A stretch of DNA of 47,115 bases from Kordiimonadales bacterium (GCA_002401685.1 NVTU01000019.1:7155-54269), one strand, 5' to 3'; positions 34,801 to 44,542 are shown, counted from the stretch's first letter. The notes: generated by a model not told the origin, from the sequence alone. Translations and numbers: made by a program.

Positions 34801-37800
34801 GAAGCCATCAATGTTGGTGCCCATCAACGTGGACGCATTAAAGTTCGGCAGGTCCTTCTTGATGTCGCTTTCCGCATTTTTCATCATCGCTTCCATGCTT
34901 GCGTTCATGTAGATGATGTTAAAGTCAGGGTCTGCCAGCATCACGTTGGCTTTCGCACCGTCAAGCGCGGTTTTAATCCGGCCATTGTCGGCTGCTGTTG
35001 CCGCCAATACTTCGGCTGCGGCCAAATCTGCAGTTCTGTCGGCCCACTCAACGCTGGTGCCCAGGCGGTCGCCTTCTTCGTCATTAATCGGGTTGGCGAT
35101 CAAATCAAAGGTACGGGCACCCATAGTGATCCGGCCTTCAAACACACCGGTTAGCTCGCCCACCATTCTCCGCTGGTGCGCAGGCACTTTGTGGAACTGG
35201 TCGATGTTGGTGCCCATCAGGGTCGCCGCATCGAAGTTAGGCAGGTCTTTGCGGATTTCTTCTTCCGCAACATCCATCATCGCCTGCATACTGTCGTTCA
35301 TATAGATGATGTTGAAGTCAGGGTCTGCCAGCATCACGTTGGTTTTCGCACCGTCAAGCGCGGTTTTAATGCGGCCATTTTCGCGCGCAGATTCCGCCAG
35401 CACTGCGGCTGCGGCCAAATCTTCGGTTCTGTCAGCCCACTCTACGCTGGTGCCCAGACGGTTGCCGTCTTCGTCATTGATCGGGTTCGCGATCAAATCG
35501 AAAGTACGAGCACCCATCATGATCCGGCCTTCAAACAGACCTTTTAGGTCACCCACCATTTTCCGCTGGTGCGCAGGCACTTTGTGGAACTGGTCGATGT
35601 TGGTGCCCATCAAAGTCGCTGCACTGAAGTTCGGCAGGTCTTTAACGATCTCGCTTTCAGCGTTATCCATCATCGCCTGCATGCTTGTATTCATGTAGAT
35701 GATGTTAAAGTCGTTGTCGGCCAACATCACGTTGGTCTGTGCACCGTCAAGCGCGGTTTTAATCCGGCCATTTTCCTCTGCAGTTTCCGCTAAGACCGTG
35801 GCTGCAGCTAACTTATCGGTAATATCTTCCCACTCAACACTGGTGCCGAGCCGTTTCCCGTCTGCATCGTGAATAGGGTTGGCGATTAACGAGAAGCTAC
35901 GCACGCCGATTTCAATTTTACTATCGAATGTACCCGTTAGTTCCCCCACCGCTTTACGCTGGTAGGACGGGACTTTATGGAACTGATCGATATTTGTGCC
36001 CATCAGTTTCGAGGCATTGAAGCTTGGCAGCGCTACTTTGATATCGCTTTCCGCGTTATCCATCATCGCCTGCATACTATCGTTCATATAGATGATGTTA
36101 AAATCATTATCGGCCATCATCACGTTGGTCTGCGCACCGTCGAGCGCGGTTTTAATGCGGCCATTCTCCTGTGCGATTTCTGCCAGCGCTTCGGCTTCAG
36201 CCAAATCAGCCGTTCTGTCAGCCCACTCAACGCTGGTACCCAGGCGGTTGCCATCTTCGTCATTGATCGGGTTAGCGATCAAATCAAAGGTACGGGCACC
36301 CATTTTAATCCGGCCTTCAAACACGCCCGTTAGGTCACCCACCATTTTCCGCTGGTGCGCTGGCACTTTGTGGAATTGGTCGATATTGGTGCCCAGCAAT
36401 TTCGCGGCACTGAAATTAGGCAGGTCTTTAACGATCTCGCTTTCGGCGTTATCCATCATCGCCTGCATACTGGTATTCATATAGATGATGTTAAAATCTG
36501 GATCCGCCATCATCACGTTGGTTTGCGCACCGTCGAGCGCGGTTTTAATACGCTCGTTCTCTTGTGCGATGGTTGCCAGCTTGGCAGCGTCGGCAAGCTT
36601 TTCGGTGATATCTTCCCATTCGACACTGGTACCCAGCCGTGTACCGTCTTCGTCATTAATCGGGTTAGCGATTAGCGAGAAGGTACGCACGCCAATTTCA
36701 ATTCTACTATCGAAAGCGCCGGTTAGCTCCGCCACAGCCTTACGCTGGTAGGACGGGTCTTTGTGGAACTGATCGATATTTGTGCCCATCAGCTTTGAGG
36801 CATTGAAACTTGGCAGCACTTTTTTGATGTCGCTTTCCGCGTTCACCATCATCGCAACCATGGTTGTGTTCATATAGATAATGTTGAAATCATTATCAGC
36901 CATCATCACGTTGGTCTGCGCGCCGTCGAGCGCGGTTTTCACCCGGCTGTTCTCCATTGCAATGGCTTTGTCTGAGGCTTCCTGCGCCAACCGGTCTGTG
37001 CGGTCATCCCACTCAACACTTGTACCAAGCCGCACGCCGTCATCAAAAATTGGCGTTGCGACCAGGCCAAAAGTACGGCCCCCCACAACAATTGAGGTGC
37101 TGATGGTTTCTTTCAGGTTTTCAATCACTCCTTGCTGGTAGGATGGGTCTTTATGGAATGTATCCATATTCGTGCCCATCAAGGTCGCAGCATTAAAGCG
37201 CGGCAGGTCTTTCCGAATATCGCTTTCGGCGTTGGCCATCATCGCAACCATGGTTGTGTTCATATAGATGATGGTGCCTTCTGGATCAGCCAGCATGACA
37301 TTGGTTTGTGCCCCGTCGAGCGCGTTGCGCACACGGGCATTGTCAGAGGCCACCAAGGCAGCTTCTTTGGCTTCGTTAATCCTTGCTGTTCTGTCTTCCC
37401 ATTCGATCACTGTGCCTTCACGCGTGCCGTCCTCCCGGAAAATCGGCGTGGCGATCAAGCCAAATACGCGCGGGCCAACATCAATTTGGCCTTGATGCGT
37501 TGCGCGGAGGCCGTTGATCATCGCGCGCTGGTGCGCGGGGTCTTTATGGAACACGTCGGCGCAGGTGCCAATCAGTGTATCAACATTGAAGTTCGGCAGC
37601 ACCGTTCGAATATCACCTTCTGCGTTCTTGAACATGGCGCGCATGCTGTCATTCATATAGGTGATGTTCATTTCGGCATCAGCCAACATGATGTTGGTAT
37701 TGGCTTTCTGCAAAGCCTCACTTTTCACACCGCTGTCGCTGGCAACTGAGGTTTCCCCATTGCCGTTAGCCACAAAATACGCTGCACCGCCAAAGACGAT

Positions 37801-37971
37801 GCCAGTCCCCACCCATGTGCCCACTGCGCCGAGCGCAGGGCCAAAGAATGCATGAATAATAACGGTTGCCGCGAAGGCCACCGCAAAAGTTAACCAGGTT
37901 TTTCCGCTAGCCGTTTCCCACAAACGTGAAGATTGGCTGCCACCAACATTTGAAACACTAATATCCGCCAT
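31876..37971 (-). CDS. Giant methyl-accepting chemotaxis protein with twelve tandem PAS domains
   Basis: This 2031-residue protein has two short N-terminal membrane spans (about 25-45 and 48-68) joined by a few residues, so the sensor part is probably cytoplasmic. Twelve PAS units begin near residues 86, 217, 347, 478, 609, 740, 871, 1002, 1133, 1264, 1395 and 1527; each is about 131 residues including a helical linker. All keep FHK near unit position 56-58. A HAMP-like linker region (about 1645-1740) follows, then an MCP signalling domain with the tip [18 protein letters not shown] near 1840. The tail is Lys/Ala-rich and ends DWAEF, a CheR-docking-type pentapeptide. GGAGG precedes the ATG. 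Usual MCPs have 500-800 residues and one or two PAS domains. Confidence 0.93.
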   Translation of the reverse strand: MADISVSNVGGSQSSRLWETASGKTWLTFAVAFAATVIIHAFFGPALGAVGTWVGTGIVFGGAAYFVANGNGETSVASDSGVKSEALQKANTNIMLADAEMNITYMNDSMRAMFKNAEGDIRTVLPNFNVDTLIGTCADVFHKDPAHQRAMINGLRATHQGQIDVGPRVFGLIATPIFREDGTREGTVIEWEDRTARINEAKEAALVASDNARVRNALDGAQTNVMLADPEGTIIYMNTTMVAMMANAESDIRKDLPRFNAATLMGTNMDTFHKDPSYQQGVIENLKETISTSIVVGGRTFGLVATPIFDDGVRLGTSVEWDDRTDRLAQEASDKAIAMENSRVKTALDGAQTNVMMADNDFNIIYMNTTMVAMMVNAESDIKKVLPSFNASKLMGTNIDQFHKDPSYQRKAVAELTGAFDSRIEIGVRTFSLIANPINDEDGTRLGTSVEWEDITEKLADAAKLATIAQENERIKTALDGAQTNVMMADPDFNIIYMNTSMQAMMDNAESEIVKDLPNFSAAKLLGTNIDQFHKVPAHQRKMVGDLTGVFEGRIKMGARTFDLIANPINDEDGNRLGTSVEWADRTADLAEAEALAEIAQENGRIKTALDGAQTNVMMADNDFNIIYMNDSMQAMMDNAESDIKVALPSFNASKLMGTNIDQFHKVPSYQRKAVGELTGTFDSKIEIGVRSFSLIANPIHDADGKRLGTSVEWEDITDKLAAATVLAETAEENGRIKTALDGAQTNVMLADNDFNIIYMNTSMQAMMDNAESEIVKDLPNFSAATLMGTNIDQFHKVPAHQRKMVGDLKGLFEGRIMMGARTFDLIANPINDEDGNRLGTSVEWADRTEDLAAAAVLAESARENGRIKTALDGAKTNVMLADPDFNIIYMNDSMQAMMDVAEEEIRKDLPNFDAATLMGTNIDQFHKVPAHQRRMVGELTGVFEGRITMGARTFDLIANPINDEEGDRLGTSVEWADRTADLAAAEVLAATAADNGRIKTALDGAKANVMLADPDFNIIYMNASMEAMMKNAESDIKKDLPNFNASTLMGTNIDGFHKDPSYQRKAVGELTGTFESSIVIGGRTFTLIANPINDEEGTRLGTSVEWADITEKLKQENVEKLLAADNGRIKTALDGAKANVMLADPDFNIIYMNASMVAMMQNAEADIKKDLPNFNASTLMGTNIDGFHKDPSYQRKAVGELTGTFESSIVIGGRTFTLIANPINDEEGTRLGTSVEWADVTEKLAEENRTAELANENGRIKTALDGAKTNVMLADNDFNIIYMNASMQKMMDVAEEEIRKDLPNFNSAKLMGTNIDQFHKVPAHQRRMVGELTGVFEGRIQMGARTFDLIANPINDADGNRLGTSVEWADRTQDLAEAAILSETAQENGRIKTSLDGAQTSVMIADNDFNIIYMNVSMQAMMDNAERQIRKDLPTFRAAKLMGTNIDQFHKVPSHQRNMVGALTDVFEGQIVIGGRTFSLIANPVMDEATGDRIGTSVEWEDLTDRLAAEAAAAEIAAANAQIKQALDKVTASVMVADADMHINYMNDSMITMFKMAEADIRKVLPAFDSNKLMGANPDIFHKNPSHQRGMITALQGTHSTEIAVGERLFSLIANPVLDESGERLGTVVEWGDVTLERAVEREIAGVVEAAVTGDLTQRIDLEEKEGFMLNVSTGINQFAETCDKGLNDVATTLASMAGGDLTARIEADYQGTWDELKQNTNATGEKLSEVLGQIATGAGDVGNAATEIASGSADLSERTEQQASALEETAASMEEMESAVKTNAENAASANTQGTQARDVAEKGGVVVNDAVEAMSRIEESSQKISDIIVVIDEIAFQTNLLALNAAVEAARAGDAGKGFAVVASEVRALAQRSSEAAKDIKGLIVDSNNQVKTGVELVNEAGTQLGEIVTSIKGVTDLVSEIAAANQEQATGIAEINKSIAEMDEMTQQNSALVEETAASARQLEDQSEVMQERVSFFTTDVSVSSGGGTPRAKAKRPEAKAKAPASKKARKKAPAKKAGGDDDWAEF
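33060..37716 (-). repeat. Twelve-copy in-gene tandem repeat, period about 393 bp, coding PAS domains
   Basis: Eleven of the repeat steps are 390-396 bp and the rest of the array is in frame. Units at 34576-34968 and 34183-34575 encode PAS bodies that differ at only about four of the first 111 residues. Two subtypes alternate irregularly: one with FHKVPAHQR and [11 protein letters not shown], the other with FHKDPSYQR and an IG-R-FSLIANP type. High similarity suggests recent expansion by unequal recombination. Confidence 0.9.
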
Positions 37972-38025
37972 GATTGCCTCCTAAAGGCTTCGTCAAAGTT
38001 TTTAAAACAAAGGGTTTTCGCCGGT

Positions 38026-38586
38026 TTACTCGGCAGCACTACTCACTTGTTGTACTAAATCGTCAATATCAAATAGCTTCTCAATTTCCAGCTTGGCCAC
38101 CATGCGGTCACCCACAGGAATAAGGCCGGATAAGAAGCGTTGATCGCCGCCGTTCCCAATTTCGGGCACGGGCATAATTTCATCTGTATTGAGGGTAAGA
38201 ATGTCTGATACGGCATCCACCAGCAGGCCCATGATACGGTCACCTACCGCGACAATGATCATCACATGCAGCTCAGTGGCCTCTGTCAGGCCGTCCCCAA
38301 ATCTGCAGCGCAGATCAAAGATCGGCACGATCACACCGCGCAGGTTAAGAACCCCGCGTACATGCTCGGGCGTGTTCGGCAGCGTGGTCACATTGACCCA
38401 GCCTTGAATTTCCCGCACGACCATAATATCGATGCAATATTCGCTCTCATCGACCCGGAACGAAACAAATTGAACCATCCGTCCGCTCTCGGCTTCCTGA
38501 TCAACCTGGGCGGCTTGTGCCTTGCCCAGCATTTTAGGATCGAATCCAGCCGGAACACCCGGGTCGTTGGCGACTTCGTCGGCCAT
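38026..38586 (-). CDS. cheW: Chemotaxis coupling protein CheW
   Basis: This 186-residue protein is a single CheW domain (about 35-175) with VQFVSFRVDESEYCI, the VVREIQG segment and LNLRGVIVPIFDLR. It links MCP tips to CheA. ATG 38586 is chosen because GGAAGG lies 7 bases upstream; a TTG five codons earlier is less likely. It lies between cheA and the giant MCP, 54 bases from the latter. Confidence 0.93.
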   Translation of the reverse strand: MADEVANDPGVPAGFDPKMLGKAQAAQVDQEAESGRMVQFVSFRVDESEYCIDIMVVREIQGWVNVTTLPNTPEHVRGVLNLRGVIVPIFDLRCRFGDGLTEATELHVMIIVAVGDRIMGLLVDAVSDILTLNTDEIMPVPEIGNGGDQRFLSGLIPVGDRMVAKLEIEKLFDIDDLVQQVSSAAE

Positions 38587-38913
38587 AACCGTACCTTCCA
38601 ATCAAACGAACGGCTTGTTTCAGCCACTCTTGCTATCAATTTTCCTGAGCACTCGTTACAGCGTCGCTTTAGCGCGACATATTTTTATATTTTTATGGGC
38701 CCTAGAATGGGCATTGGAAGGTTTATTTTTTCTAAACCTTTTTCCAAAAAATCACCTTTTTTACGCTTTATTTCCGTTTGTTTTATAAACCCCAAAGGTA
38801 CAGGTTGTTTCCTGCACTTTTACGTTATGTCCTGCGGTAAAATACCGCTTTTGTTCAATTTGGCCGCTCTACCTTTCAGCGGTCACCAGCTTTCATTCAG
38901 CAGTCACTGTCCT
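38587..38913. other. AT-rich intergenic region between cheA and cheW with hairpins
   Basis: There is no gene here. Three hairpins are visible: GTCGC/GCGAC (38663-38678), AAGGTTTA/TAAACCTT (about 38717-38739), and GCGGTA-AAA-TACCGC followed by TTTT on the plus strand (38834-38852). None has a T-run on the minus strand, in which the flanking genes are read, so readthrough from cheA is possible. A separate cheW promoter may lie here. Confidence 0.45.
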
Positions 38914-41241
38914 TCATTCCGCAGCCAGACGCCTCCGTCCGTAGCCCTCTTGGCCTAAGCCTAGACTGCCCGGTATCTGCATTTTTGCCAGCTGATCGAT
39001 ATCCATAATCAGGCATACATTGCCGTTACCAAGGATCGTCGCAGACGCAATGCCGTCAACCTGTTTAAAATTGGTCTCCAGTGATTTGATCACCACTTGC
39101 TGCTGTCCGTGCAGTTCGTCCACCAGCAAGCCCAGTACTTTGCCGCCTTCGGTCTCAACTAGGATTACCAGCGCCTTTGTTGGGTCCGTAAGGGCCCCGT
39201 CAAGTTCGAAGATGCGCCCGACCTCAACGATACGGATATATTCACCGCGAATGAAGACAACCATGCCAGCCCCGCCAACCAGTTCATCGACTTGCTCAGG
39301 CGTTGGGCGCACGGTCTCCAGGATACTGTTGATCGGGATCACATAGCGCTGGGTGGCAATGCCGACGATCATACCGTCGAGCACCGCAAGCGTTAGCGGC
39401 AGCGTAAGCAGGAAGCGTGTGCCCTTGCCTGGCGTTGAATGCACAGATACCCGCCCACCAAGGGACTGAATGTTCCTGCGCACCACATCCATGCCGACAC
39501 CGCGACCGGACAGGTCTGTCACCTCATCAGCGGTGGAGAAACCCGGCGCGAAGATCAGATTATCAATTTCTTCGTCAGATAAATCGGCGTCTTTAGGGAT
39601 AACGCCTTTTTCCTGCGCCAATCTGTATACTTTTTCGCGGTTGATGCCGCGGCCATCATCAATAATTTCAATCACAATCCTGCCGCCGCGATGTTCTGCG
39701 GAAAGCGTGATGCTGCCTTCTTCAGGTTTGCCAGCTGCCAAGCGCTCGGCGGGTGTTTCAAGCCCGTGGTCGAGCGAATTCCGGATCATATGCGTAAGCG
39801 GATCGGCCAGTTCTTCGATAACCGTTTTATCAACCTCAGTATTTTCGCCAATAGTGGTGAGCTTGACTTTCTTAGCGAGCTTTTTCGATACATCGCGCAC
39901 GATCCGCGGCATGCGGGAGAAAACCGATTTAACCGGCTGCATACGGATCGCCATCACATTTTCCTGCAGGTCCCGAATGTGGGTAGACATTTCGCCCATA
40001 CCTGTGGAAATGCGGTCTGTACTAGCCATGCCGCTATTTTCTACTTCTTGCAGCAGCATTGCTTGTGTGATCACCAGTTCGCCGACCATATTGACCAGGA
40101 TATCTACCCGATCCACATCGACACGGATTGACGCCGCCTTGGGCGTTGGTGCACCCGGGCCTTTGGGGCCCGCCGCAGCGCCCGCTGCTGCTGGTGGATC
40201 AATTGCACCGTCGCCGCCTGCCCCATCACCCGCTAAAGCGCCCTCCCCAGAAGAATCGACGTCTTTGGTGTCGCTTTCATCTGGGGAAGTTGGGGGGGAA
40301 ACTTGCGGGGAAGTCGCTGCGACTGAGGGGGTGGCATCAGCAATGGTTTCTGCCGTATCTTCCTCTGCACCGGCAGGAGCACTGGCCTCTGAGGGAGTAG
40401 CAGGTTCAAGCGGGTCGTCAGCGAAAAGACCAAAGCCTTCATCAGCGCCGTCGCCATCAGCGAGGCTGACATCAACGGCCGTTACATGACCGCTGTCATC
40501 CACTGTAATGATCGTAAGGTCGCAATCATCCACGACGAATTCGAATACTTCGTCAACATCGTCGCGTTCGAAGGTTGTCCAAAGCTCAAAAACCCAGCTG
40601 AAGTACGCATCTTCAGGTTCCATTGCGGATAAAGCTGGCAGGCGGCTCATATCAACTTTGATATTCACTTCGCCAAGCTCTTTCAGCTCTCGGATAATCA
40701 ACAGGGGTTCATTGGCGTGCCGGTACATGGCCTCGTGCGGTGAAAACTCGATCCTGTAATGGTGGACCTGGTCTTCATCGTCGGCAGAGGAATTGCTGCT
40801 TTCTTTAACCTCTGGCTTAGCCGCAGTAACAATCGGCGTGTCGCTGAGGAAACTTTGGATCGCTTCAAGCGCATCTTCACCGAAGCTATCATCTGGCACT
40901 TCAGCATTTTGCGCGAAACCGATTAGATCCGATAGGACATCAAAAGACCGGAAAAGCGTTTCAACTAACTTTTCAGATATTTGCAGCCGGCCTTCTCGCA
41001 TCTCATCAAGTAAATATTCGAATTTATGGGAAAAGGCGACCAACCTGTTGAAGGAGAAGGCACCGGCACCAGCCTTAATTGAATGCACTGCGCGAAAGAT
41101 GGCATGTAAAGTTTCATTTTCGAACTCGCCCGATTCCAGATCGGCCAAATGCGTCTCCATATCAGTGAGCAGTTCCGAGCACTCTTCAAAGAAGGTGGTC
41201 TTAAACTGCGCAAATGGATCGTCATGATCGGCTGGTAACAT
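38914..41241 (-). CDS. cheA: Chemotaxis histidine kinase CheA
   Basis: This 775-residue protein has an Hpt domain (about 8-110) with phosphoacceptor H53 in RAVHSIKAGAG. A P2-like region (about 160-270) and a Pro/Ala/Ser-rich linker (about 280-370) follow. Next are the dimerisation domain, an HATPase domain with RNSLDHGLE, DDGRGINREK and GRGVGMDVVRRN, and a C-terminal CheW-like domain (about 635-770). No receiver is fused. It phosphorylates CheY, CheB and possibly the receiver-SpoIIE protein of this cluster. It starts after a 695-bp gap from cheY. Confidence 0.95.
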   Translation of the reverse strand: MLPADHDDPFAQFKTTFFEECSELLTDMETHLADLESGEFENETLHAIFRAVHSIKAGAGAFSFNRLVAFSHKFEYLLDEMREGRLQISEKLVETLFRSFDVLSDLIGFAQNAEVPDDSFGEDALEAIQSFLSDTPIVTAAKPEVKESSNSSADDEDQVHHYRIEFSPHEAMYRHANEPLLIIRELKELGEVNIKVDMSRLPALSAMEPEDAYFSWVFELWTTFERDDVDEVFEFVVDDCDLTIITVDDSGHVTAVDVSLADGDGADEGFGLFADDPLEPATPSEASAPAGAEEDTAETIADATPSVAATSPQVSPPTSPDESDTKDVDSSGEGALAGDGAGGDGAIDPPAAAGAAAGPKGPGAPTPKAASIRVDVDRVDILVNMVGELVITQAMLLQEVENSGMASTDRISTGMGEMSTHIRDLQENVMAIRMQPVKSVFSRMPRIVRDVSKKLAKKVKLTTIGENTEVDKTVIEELADPLTHMIRNSLDHGLETPAERLAAGKPEEGSITLSAEHRGGRIVIEIIDDGRGINREKVYRLAQEKGVIPKDADLSDEEIDNLIFAPGFSTADEVTDLSGRGVGMDVVRRNIQSLGGRVSVHSTPGKGTRFLLTLPLTLAVLDGMIVGIATQRYVIPINSILETVRPTPEQVDELVGGAGMVVFIRGEYIRIVEVGRIFELDGALTDPTKALVILVETEGGKVLGLLVDELHGQQQVVIKSLETNFKQVDGIASATILGNGNVCLIMDIDQLAKMQIPGSLGLGQEGYGRRRLAAE

Positions 41242-41936
41242 AATTTACCCAACTGGTTTCTGGTTGAAAACTCCGAACGGGTACTGAACTGAAACACGTT
41301 GCTATTGGCCCCGAGGTAATTGGGGGCCGAGAACTCAATACAAGGAACTAAAAACTGAATTTCTGCAGTGGTCGATTAGTGACTGAGACACATCGCTGTA
41401 ATACGCGTCTCCGAATTCTTCAGTTGGACGGGGTTTCTCCCTCAAACCGAGATTTTTCCGTCAAACCGGCGTTTTCCCGTCAACCCGGCGTTCTTCTCTC
41501 AAACCGGCGTTTTTCCGTCAAACCGGCGTTTTCTGTCAACCCGGCGTTTTTCTCTCAAACCGGCGTTTTTCCGTCAAACCGGTGCGCTGTTGCTTCCTTT
41601 GCACTTACCAGAACCGGCTTATCAGTTGGGTCGGTAACAGCCTTGCTCACGCACCTTCAATATTTTTAACGGGGATTTCGACGGACAGGTAACTTGCACC
41701 AAATTATGATCAATACTTTCGGAAATCTAAAAAATAGAAAATCACATAAAAATCAATTAAGGCCCGTTTTCCTGGCGCCGATCCTTTTCCCTGCCACTTA
41801 AAATATTTTCTCCACCACGAGCCACTTTCACGACCGCAATGTCTCAATTTGTCCCGCTTTGCCACACGGTGTGACACTTGTTTTTTGTGCCCGGAGTGTC
41901 TTCTTTCCCGTACCCACAAACCAAGCTGACCGGGGG
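41242..41936. other. Long intergenic gap between cheY and cheA
   Basis: No credible gene lies in these 695 bases, although small open frames cross it on both strands. It holds the 19-bp tandem repeat (41442-41582) and an AT-rich stretch (about 41700-41765). It probably contains the cheA promoter, but no clear -35/-10 pair could be assigned by eye. Confidence 0.6.
41442..41582. repeat. 19-bp tandem repeat with 57-bp higher-order period
   Basis: There are seven full copies plus a partial one of a unit like TCAAACCGGCGTTTTTCCG. They start at 41442, 41461, 41480, 41499, 41518 (18 bp), 41536 and 41555, with a partial copy from 41574. Copies ending CTC with the variant TCAACCCGGCG sit in the third and sixth positions. 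Hence the blocks 41461-41517 and 41518-41573 form a three-unit higher-order repeat. There are no spacers, so it is not CRISPR. It lies 200-340 bases upstream of cheA. Confidence 0.9.
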
Positions 41937-42302
41937 TTAGCCCACAACTTTGCTCACAACTTTCAATAATTTTTCGGGTACAAAAGGCTTCACAATCCAC
42001 CCCGTAGCCCCGGCTTCACGACCTCGTTGTTTCAGGCTGCTGTCCGACTCGGTTGTTAATATCAGGATTGGTGTTGCTCTATATTTTGGGTCGGCCCGCA
42101 ATTTTTGCACCAACTCAATACCGTTCATATTCGGCATATTTACGTCGGTTATAATAAGGTCAACGTCTTCACCGTTCAGCGCACCCAAAGCATTTACGCC
42201 GTCATCAGCGACAAATACGTCGTAGCCTGCGCCCTTTAGCGTGAAAGAGACCATGTCCCGCATTGTCTTAGAGTCGTCTACCGCGAGGATTCTTTTTCCC
42301 AT
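41937..42302 (-). CDS. cheY: Chemotaxis response regulator CheY
   Basis: This 121-residue single receiver domain has D9-D10, phosphoacceptor D53 in LIITDVNMPNMNG, T83 in ILTTESD and K105 in WIVKPF. There is no output domain, so it is a motor-type or shuttle receiver. The ATG shares its first base with the stop of the STAS gene (TAATG), with GGAG about 9 bases upstream. A slightly longer frame to 42317 is less likely. Confidence 0.93.
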   Translation of the reverse strand: MGKRILAVDDSKTMRDMVSFTLKGAGYDVFVADDGVNALGALNGEDVDLIITDVNMPNMNGIELVQKLRADPKYRATPILILTTESDSSLKQRGREAGATGWIVKPFVPEKLLKVVSKVVG

Positions 42303-42604
42303 TAGGAAACACTCCATTTTTCAATTTCAGCAACAAGGCCTAAAGACTTAAATGCATCGCTTAAAGTATTACTGGGTTCGAAGATGCGGAGCTTGCGACC
42401 AGATTCGTAAAAAGCACTTTCCGCAGCCACCATAATCTCGATACAGGGAGTGGAAACTCTCTCCACTTCACGCCCATCAAGGGTTAGATCACCCTCGTGG
42501 TGCACCATATCCAAAAGTTTGAATTTCAAACCTTCTGCAGCCAGCAAATCGAGTTCCTGCGGTAAAATATATTCAAGTTGTGCAGCCGCGAGCTTTTCCG
42601 CCAT
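42302..42604 (-). CDS. STAS-domain protein, first gene of the chemotaxis cluster
   Basis: This 100-residue protein has a STAS fold of the MlaB/STAS_2 type, with DLTLDGREVERVSTPCIEIM where RsbV-like proteins have the DSAG motif. The serine (S51) is kept, but the surrounding residues differ from the second STAS protein of the cluster (27274). Such proteins are found at the head of several alphaproteobacterial che operons; the function there is not established. It overlaps cheY by one base. A CtrA-type box lies 73-87 bases upstream. Confidence 0.82.
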   Translation of the reverse strand: MAEKLAAAQLEYILPQELDLLAAEGLKFKLLDMVHHEGDLTLDGREVERVSTPCIEIMVAAESAFYESGRKLRIFEPSNTLSDAFKSLGLVAEIEKWSVS

Positions 42605-42676
42605 GGCCTGTCTTTCTCAGTCCGCCCGAACCGGGCAGTAATTGACCCCATCTGCCAAAAGCGTATGCTTTAAACG

Positions 42677-42691
42677 TTAATTGAGTTTTAA
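42677..42691. promoter_or_regulatory. CtrA-type box TTAA-N7-TTAA upstream of the che cluster
   Basis: TTAATTGAGTTTTAA gives exactly TTAA, seven bases, TTAA, followed by C. The reverse strand also reads TTAA-N7-TTAAC. This is the full consensus for the alphaproteobacterial cell-cycle and motility regulator CtrA. It is 73-87 bases before the STAS start, a fitting promoter distance. No other gene start lies nearby in the same direction. Confidence 0.6.
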
Positions 42692-42862
42692 CGACGCTCA
42701 AAGAAAGCTATGATTTTACGTAAATGATACAAATGAATTAACCAATACAAGCGTACATAGAAAAACACGCCCTACAGCCACTTAGAATCAATGGTTCATA
42801 AAGAATCGAAATGGCCAACGCATGCGGTTATATACTTATTGGTAGGCGTACCAACGACTTGG

Positions 42863-44452
42863 TTACAAATCTGAGATTATCTTCTTTGCCGCATTATGCC
42901 CTGGGGCTCCAGTAACACCGCCACCTGGATGGGCGCCTGACCCGCATAAGTATAAGTTTTTCAACGGCATTTTATAGTTCGCATGACCCAGTACTGGCCG
43001 CGCACTAAACAGCTGGTTCATAGTCAGCTGGCCGTGAAAAATATCTCCGTCAACCAACCCAAACTTTCGCTCCAAATCGAGCGGCGAATGGATTTGCCGT
43101 GCAATAATACTGGCTTCGAAATTGGGCGCATAGTCGGTTACAGTTTTCACAATCAAATCAGCTGCAGCTTCCCTGTGGTCGTCCCAAGTCTCGCCATTTT
43201 TCAAATGAGGTGAGAACTGCTGACAGAACAAGCTCGCTACATGATGCCCCTTAGGGCACAGCGAACTGTCTAACGTTGTAGGGATGAGCATTTCGATAAC
43301 AGGCCTGCGCGACCAGCCGTACTTTCTTGCATCGGTATATGCCTCATCTAGATAGTCAACGCTTGGCCCGATAACGATGCCTGACGAATGGTGCAGCGCT
43401 TCTGAGCTTGACGGCAAACAAGTGAAGTTCGGAAGCTCGCTTAAAGCGACATTCATACGAAAAGTGCCGGATCCGCTCTGTAGGTTTTTCACTCGCACCG
43501 CGAAGTCCTCAGGGATCAAAGCAGCATCGACCAAGTCGCCAAACAGCAATTTCGGCGCCACATTAGCCGAAACAGCCCGAGCTTCGATGACACTACCATC
43601 TTTCAGCAAAACACCCGTGGCCTTGGCATTACTGCCACTTCCAACAGTTAGAACCCGTTCAACTGCACTGTTTATCCTAATTTCGGCTCCCGCCCCCTCA
43701 GCTGCGGCGGCCATGGCCTGAGTGATAGCCCCCATACCGCCGATTGCATGACCCCAAACGCCTTTTTTGCCATTTACCTCGCCAAAGGCATGATGCAACA
43801 AAACATAGGCTGTGCCTGGTGCATACGGGCTGGTGTAAGCACCAACAATGCCGTCAAAAGCAAAAGCAGCCTTAATGACATCCGATTCGAAATACCTATC
43901 CAGGAAGTCAGCCACAGAAAGCGCCGCCATATCGAGCATAAGCCTTTGCACTTTAAGGGGTTGTTTTATGACGCCGAGCCCCAGGGCCGCAGCTTTTAGA
44001 AGGTCAACAATACCGCCGCCCGCGTTCGGCGGACACCGCAACAAATGAGTGCGCAACTGGGCTGCTACAATCTCAAGATCCGCCTCAAAACGATCCAAGT
44101 TCTCGGCATCGATCTTGGAAAACCTCGCAAACTCCGAACGTTTCTCTTTTGGATCAACAGGGAAGGACAAATAACCAGTCTCGCCGAGAGGGAAGAAGTT
44201 GGACATTTTCCGCTCCACAATCTTCAAGCCATGGCTATGTAAGCCCATGTCCTTAATGATCTGCGGGTTAAGCAAACTAACGGTATAGGACGCCGAAGAG
44301 TTTCTGTACCCAGGGTGAAATTCTTCTGTAACGGCTGCCCCACCAACAATGTCTCGTGCCTCAAGAACAACTGTTTTTAACCCTGCACGTGCAAGATAGT
44401 AGGCACAAACCAACCCGTTATGGCCACCACCAATTATTGCAACATCATACAT
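42863..44452 (-). CDS. NAD(P)/FAD-dependent oxidoreductase, PYROXD2/CrtI-like
   Basis: This 529-residue protein starts with the Rossmann motif VAIIGGGHNGLVCAYYLARA (residues 4-23) and the E of VVLEARD. It ends with the second FAD-binding segment YLCGSGAHPGGGVTGAPG, the form typical of PYROXD2-like proteins rather than true phytoene desaturases. No carotenoid genes are nearby. GAGG 7 bases upstream supports ATG 44452; a frame open to 44641 would overlap the divergent gene. The substrate is unknown. Confidence 0.88.
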   Translation of the reverse strand: MYDVAIIGGGHNGLVCAYYLARAGLKTVVLEARDIVGGAAVTEEFHPGYRNSSASYTVSLLNPQIIKDMGLHSHGLKIVERKMSNFFPLGETGYLSFPVDPKEKRSEFARFSKIDAENLDRFEADLEIVAAQLRTHLLRCPPNAGGGIVDLLKAAALGLGVIKQPLKVQRLMLDMAALSVADFLDRYFESDVIKAAFAFDGIVGAYTSPYAPGTAYVLLHHAFGEVNGKKGVWGHAIGGMGAITQAMAAAAEGAGAEIRINSAVERVLTVGSGSNAKATGVLLKDGSVIEARAVSANVAPKLLFGDLVDAALIPEDFAVRVKNLQSGSGTFRMNVALSELPNFTCLPSSSEALHHSSGIVIGPSVDYLDEAYTDARKYGWSRRPVIEMLIPTTLDSSLCPKGHHVASLFCQQFSPHLKNGETWDDHREAAADLIVKTVTDYAPNFEASIIARQIHSPLDLERKFGLVDGDIFHGQLTMNQLFSARPVLGHANYKMPLKNLYLCGSGAHPGGGVTGAPGHNAAKKIISDL

Positions 44453-44542
44453 TGAGAACCTCACTTTTACAGACTTCACAAGCCCAGATCTTTTCGGTAC
44501 ATATACAAGGGCACACCCTTTTAAACAGTAGAGACCATAGCG

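Noticed and set aside
33172..37855. Many plus-strand open frames of about 120-250 codons opposite the giant MCP, repeating every 393 bp
   Set aside because: They are antisense shadows of the PAS repeats. Their periodicity follows the minus-strand gene, their composition is poor, and they have no ribosome sites.
38834..38852. Plus-strand rho-independent terminator (GCGGTA-AAA-TACCGC-TTTT)
   Set aside because: No plus-strand gene lies upstream within several kilobases. On the minus strand, in which the region is read, the T-run is missing.
41442..41582. CRISPR array
   Set aside because: Units are directly adjacent with no spacers, and no cas genes are present.
41379..41669. A 96-codon plus-strand frame with a repetitive peptide (FSVKPAFS)
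   Set aside because: It arises from the 19-bp tandem repeat. The 18-bp unit shifts the frame, so the second block encodes a different peptide, which is not expected of a selected protein repeat.
41710..42000. A 96-codon minus-strand frame overlapping the end of cheY
   Set aside because: It is out of frame with cheY, rich in Arg, Lys, Trp and Cys, and has no known family features. It is probably a chance open frame.
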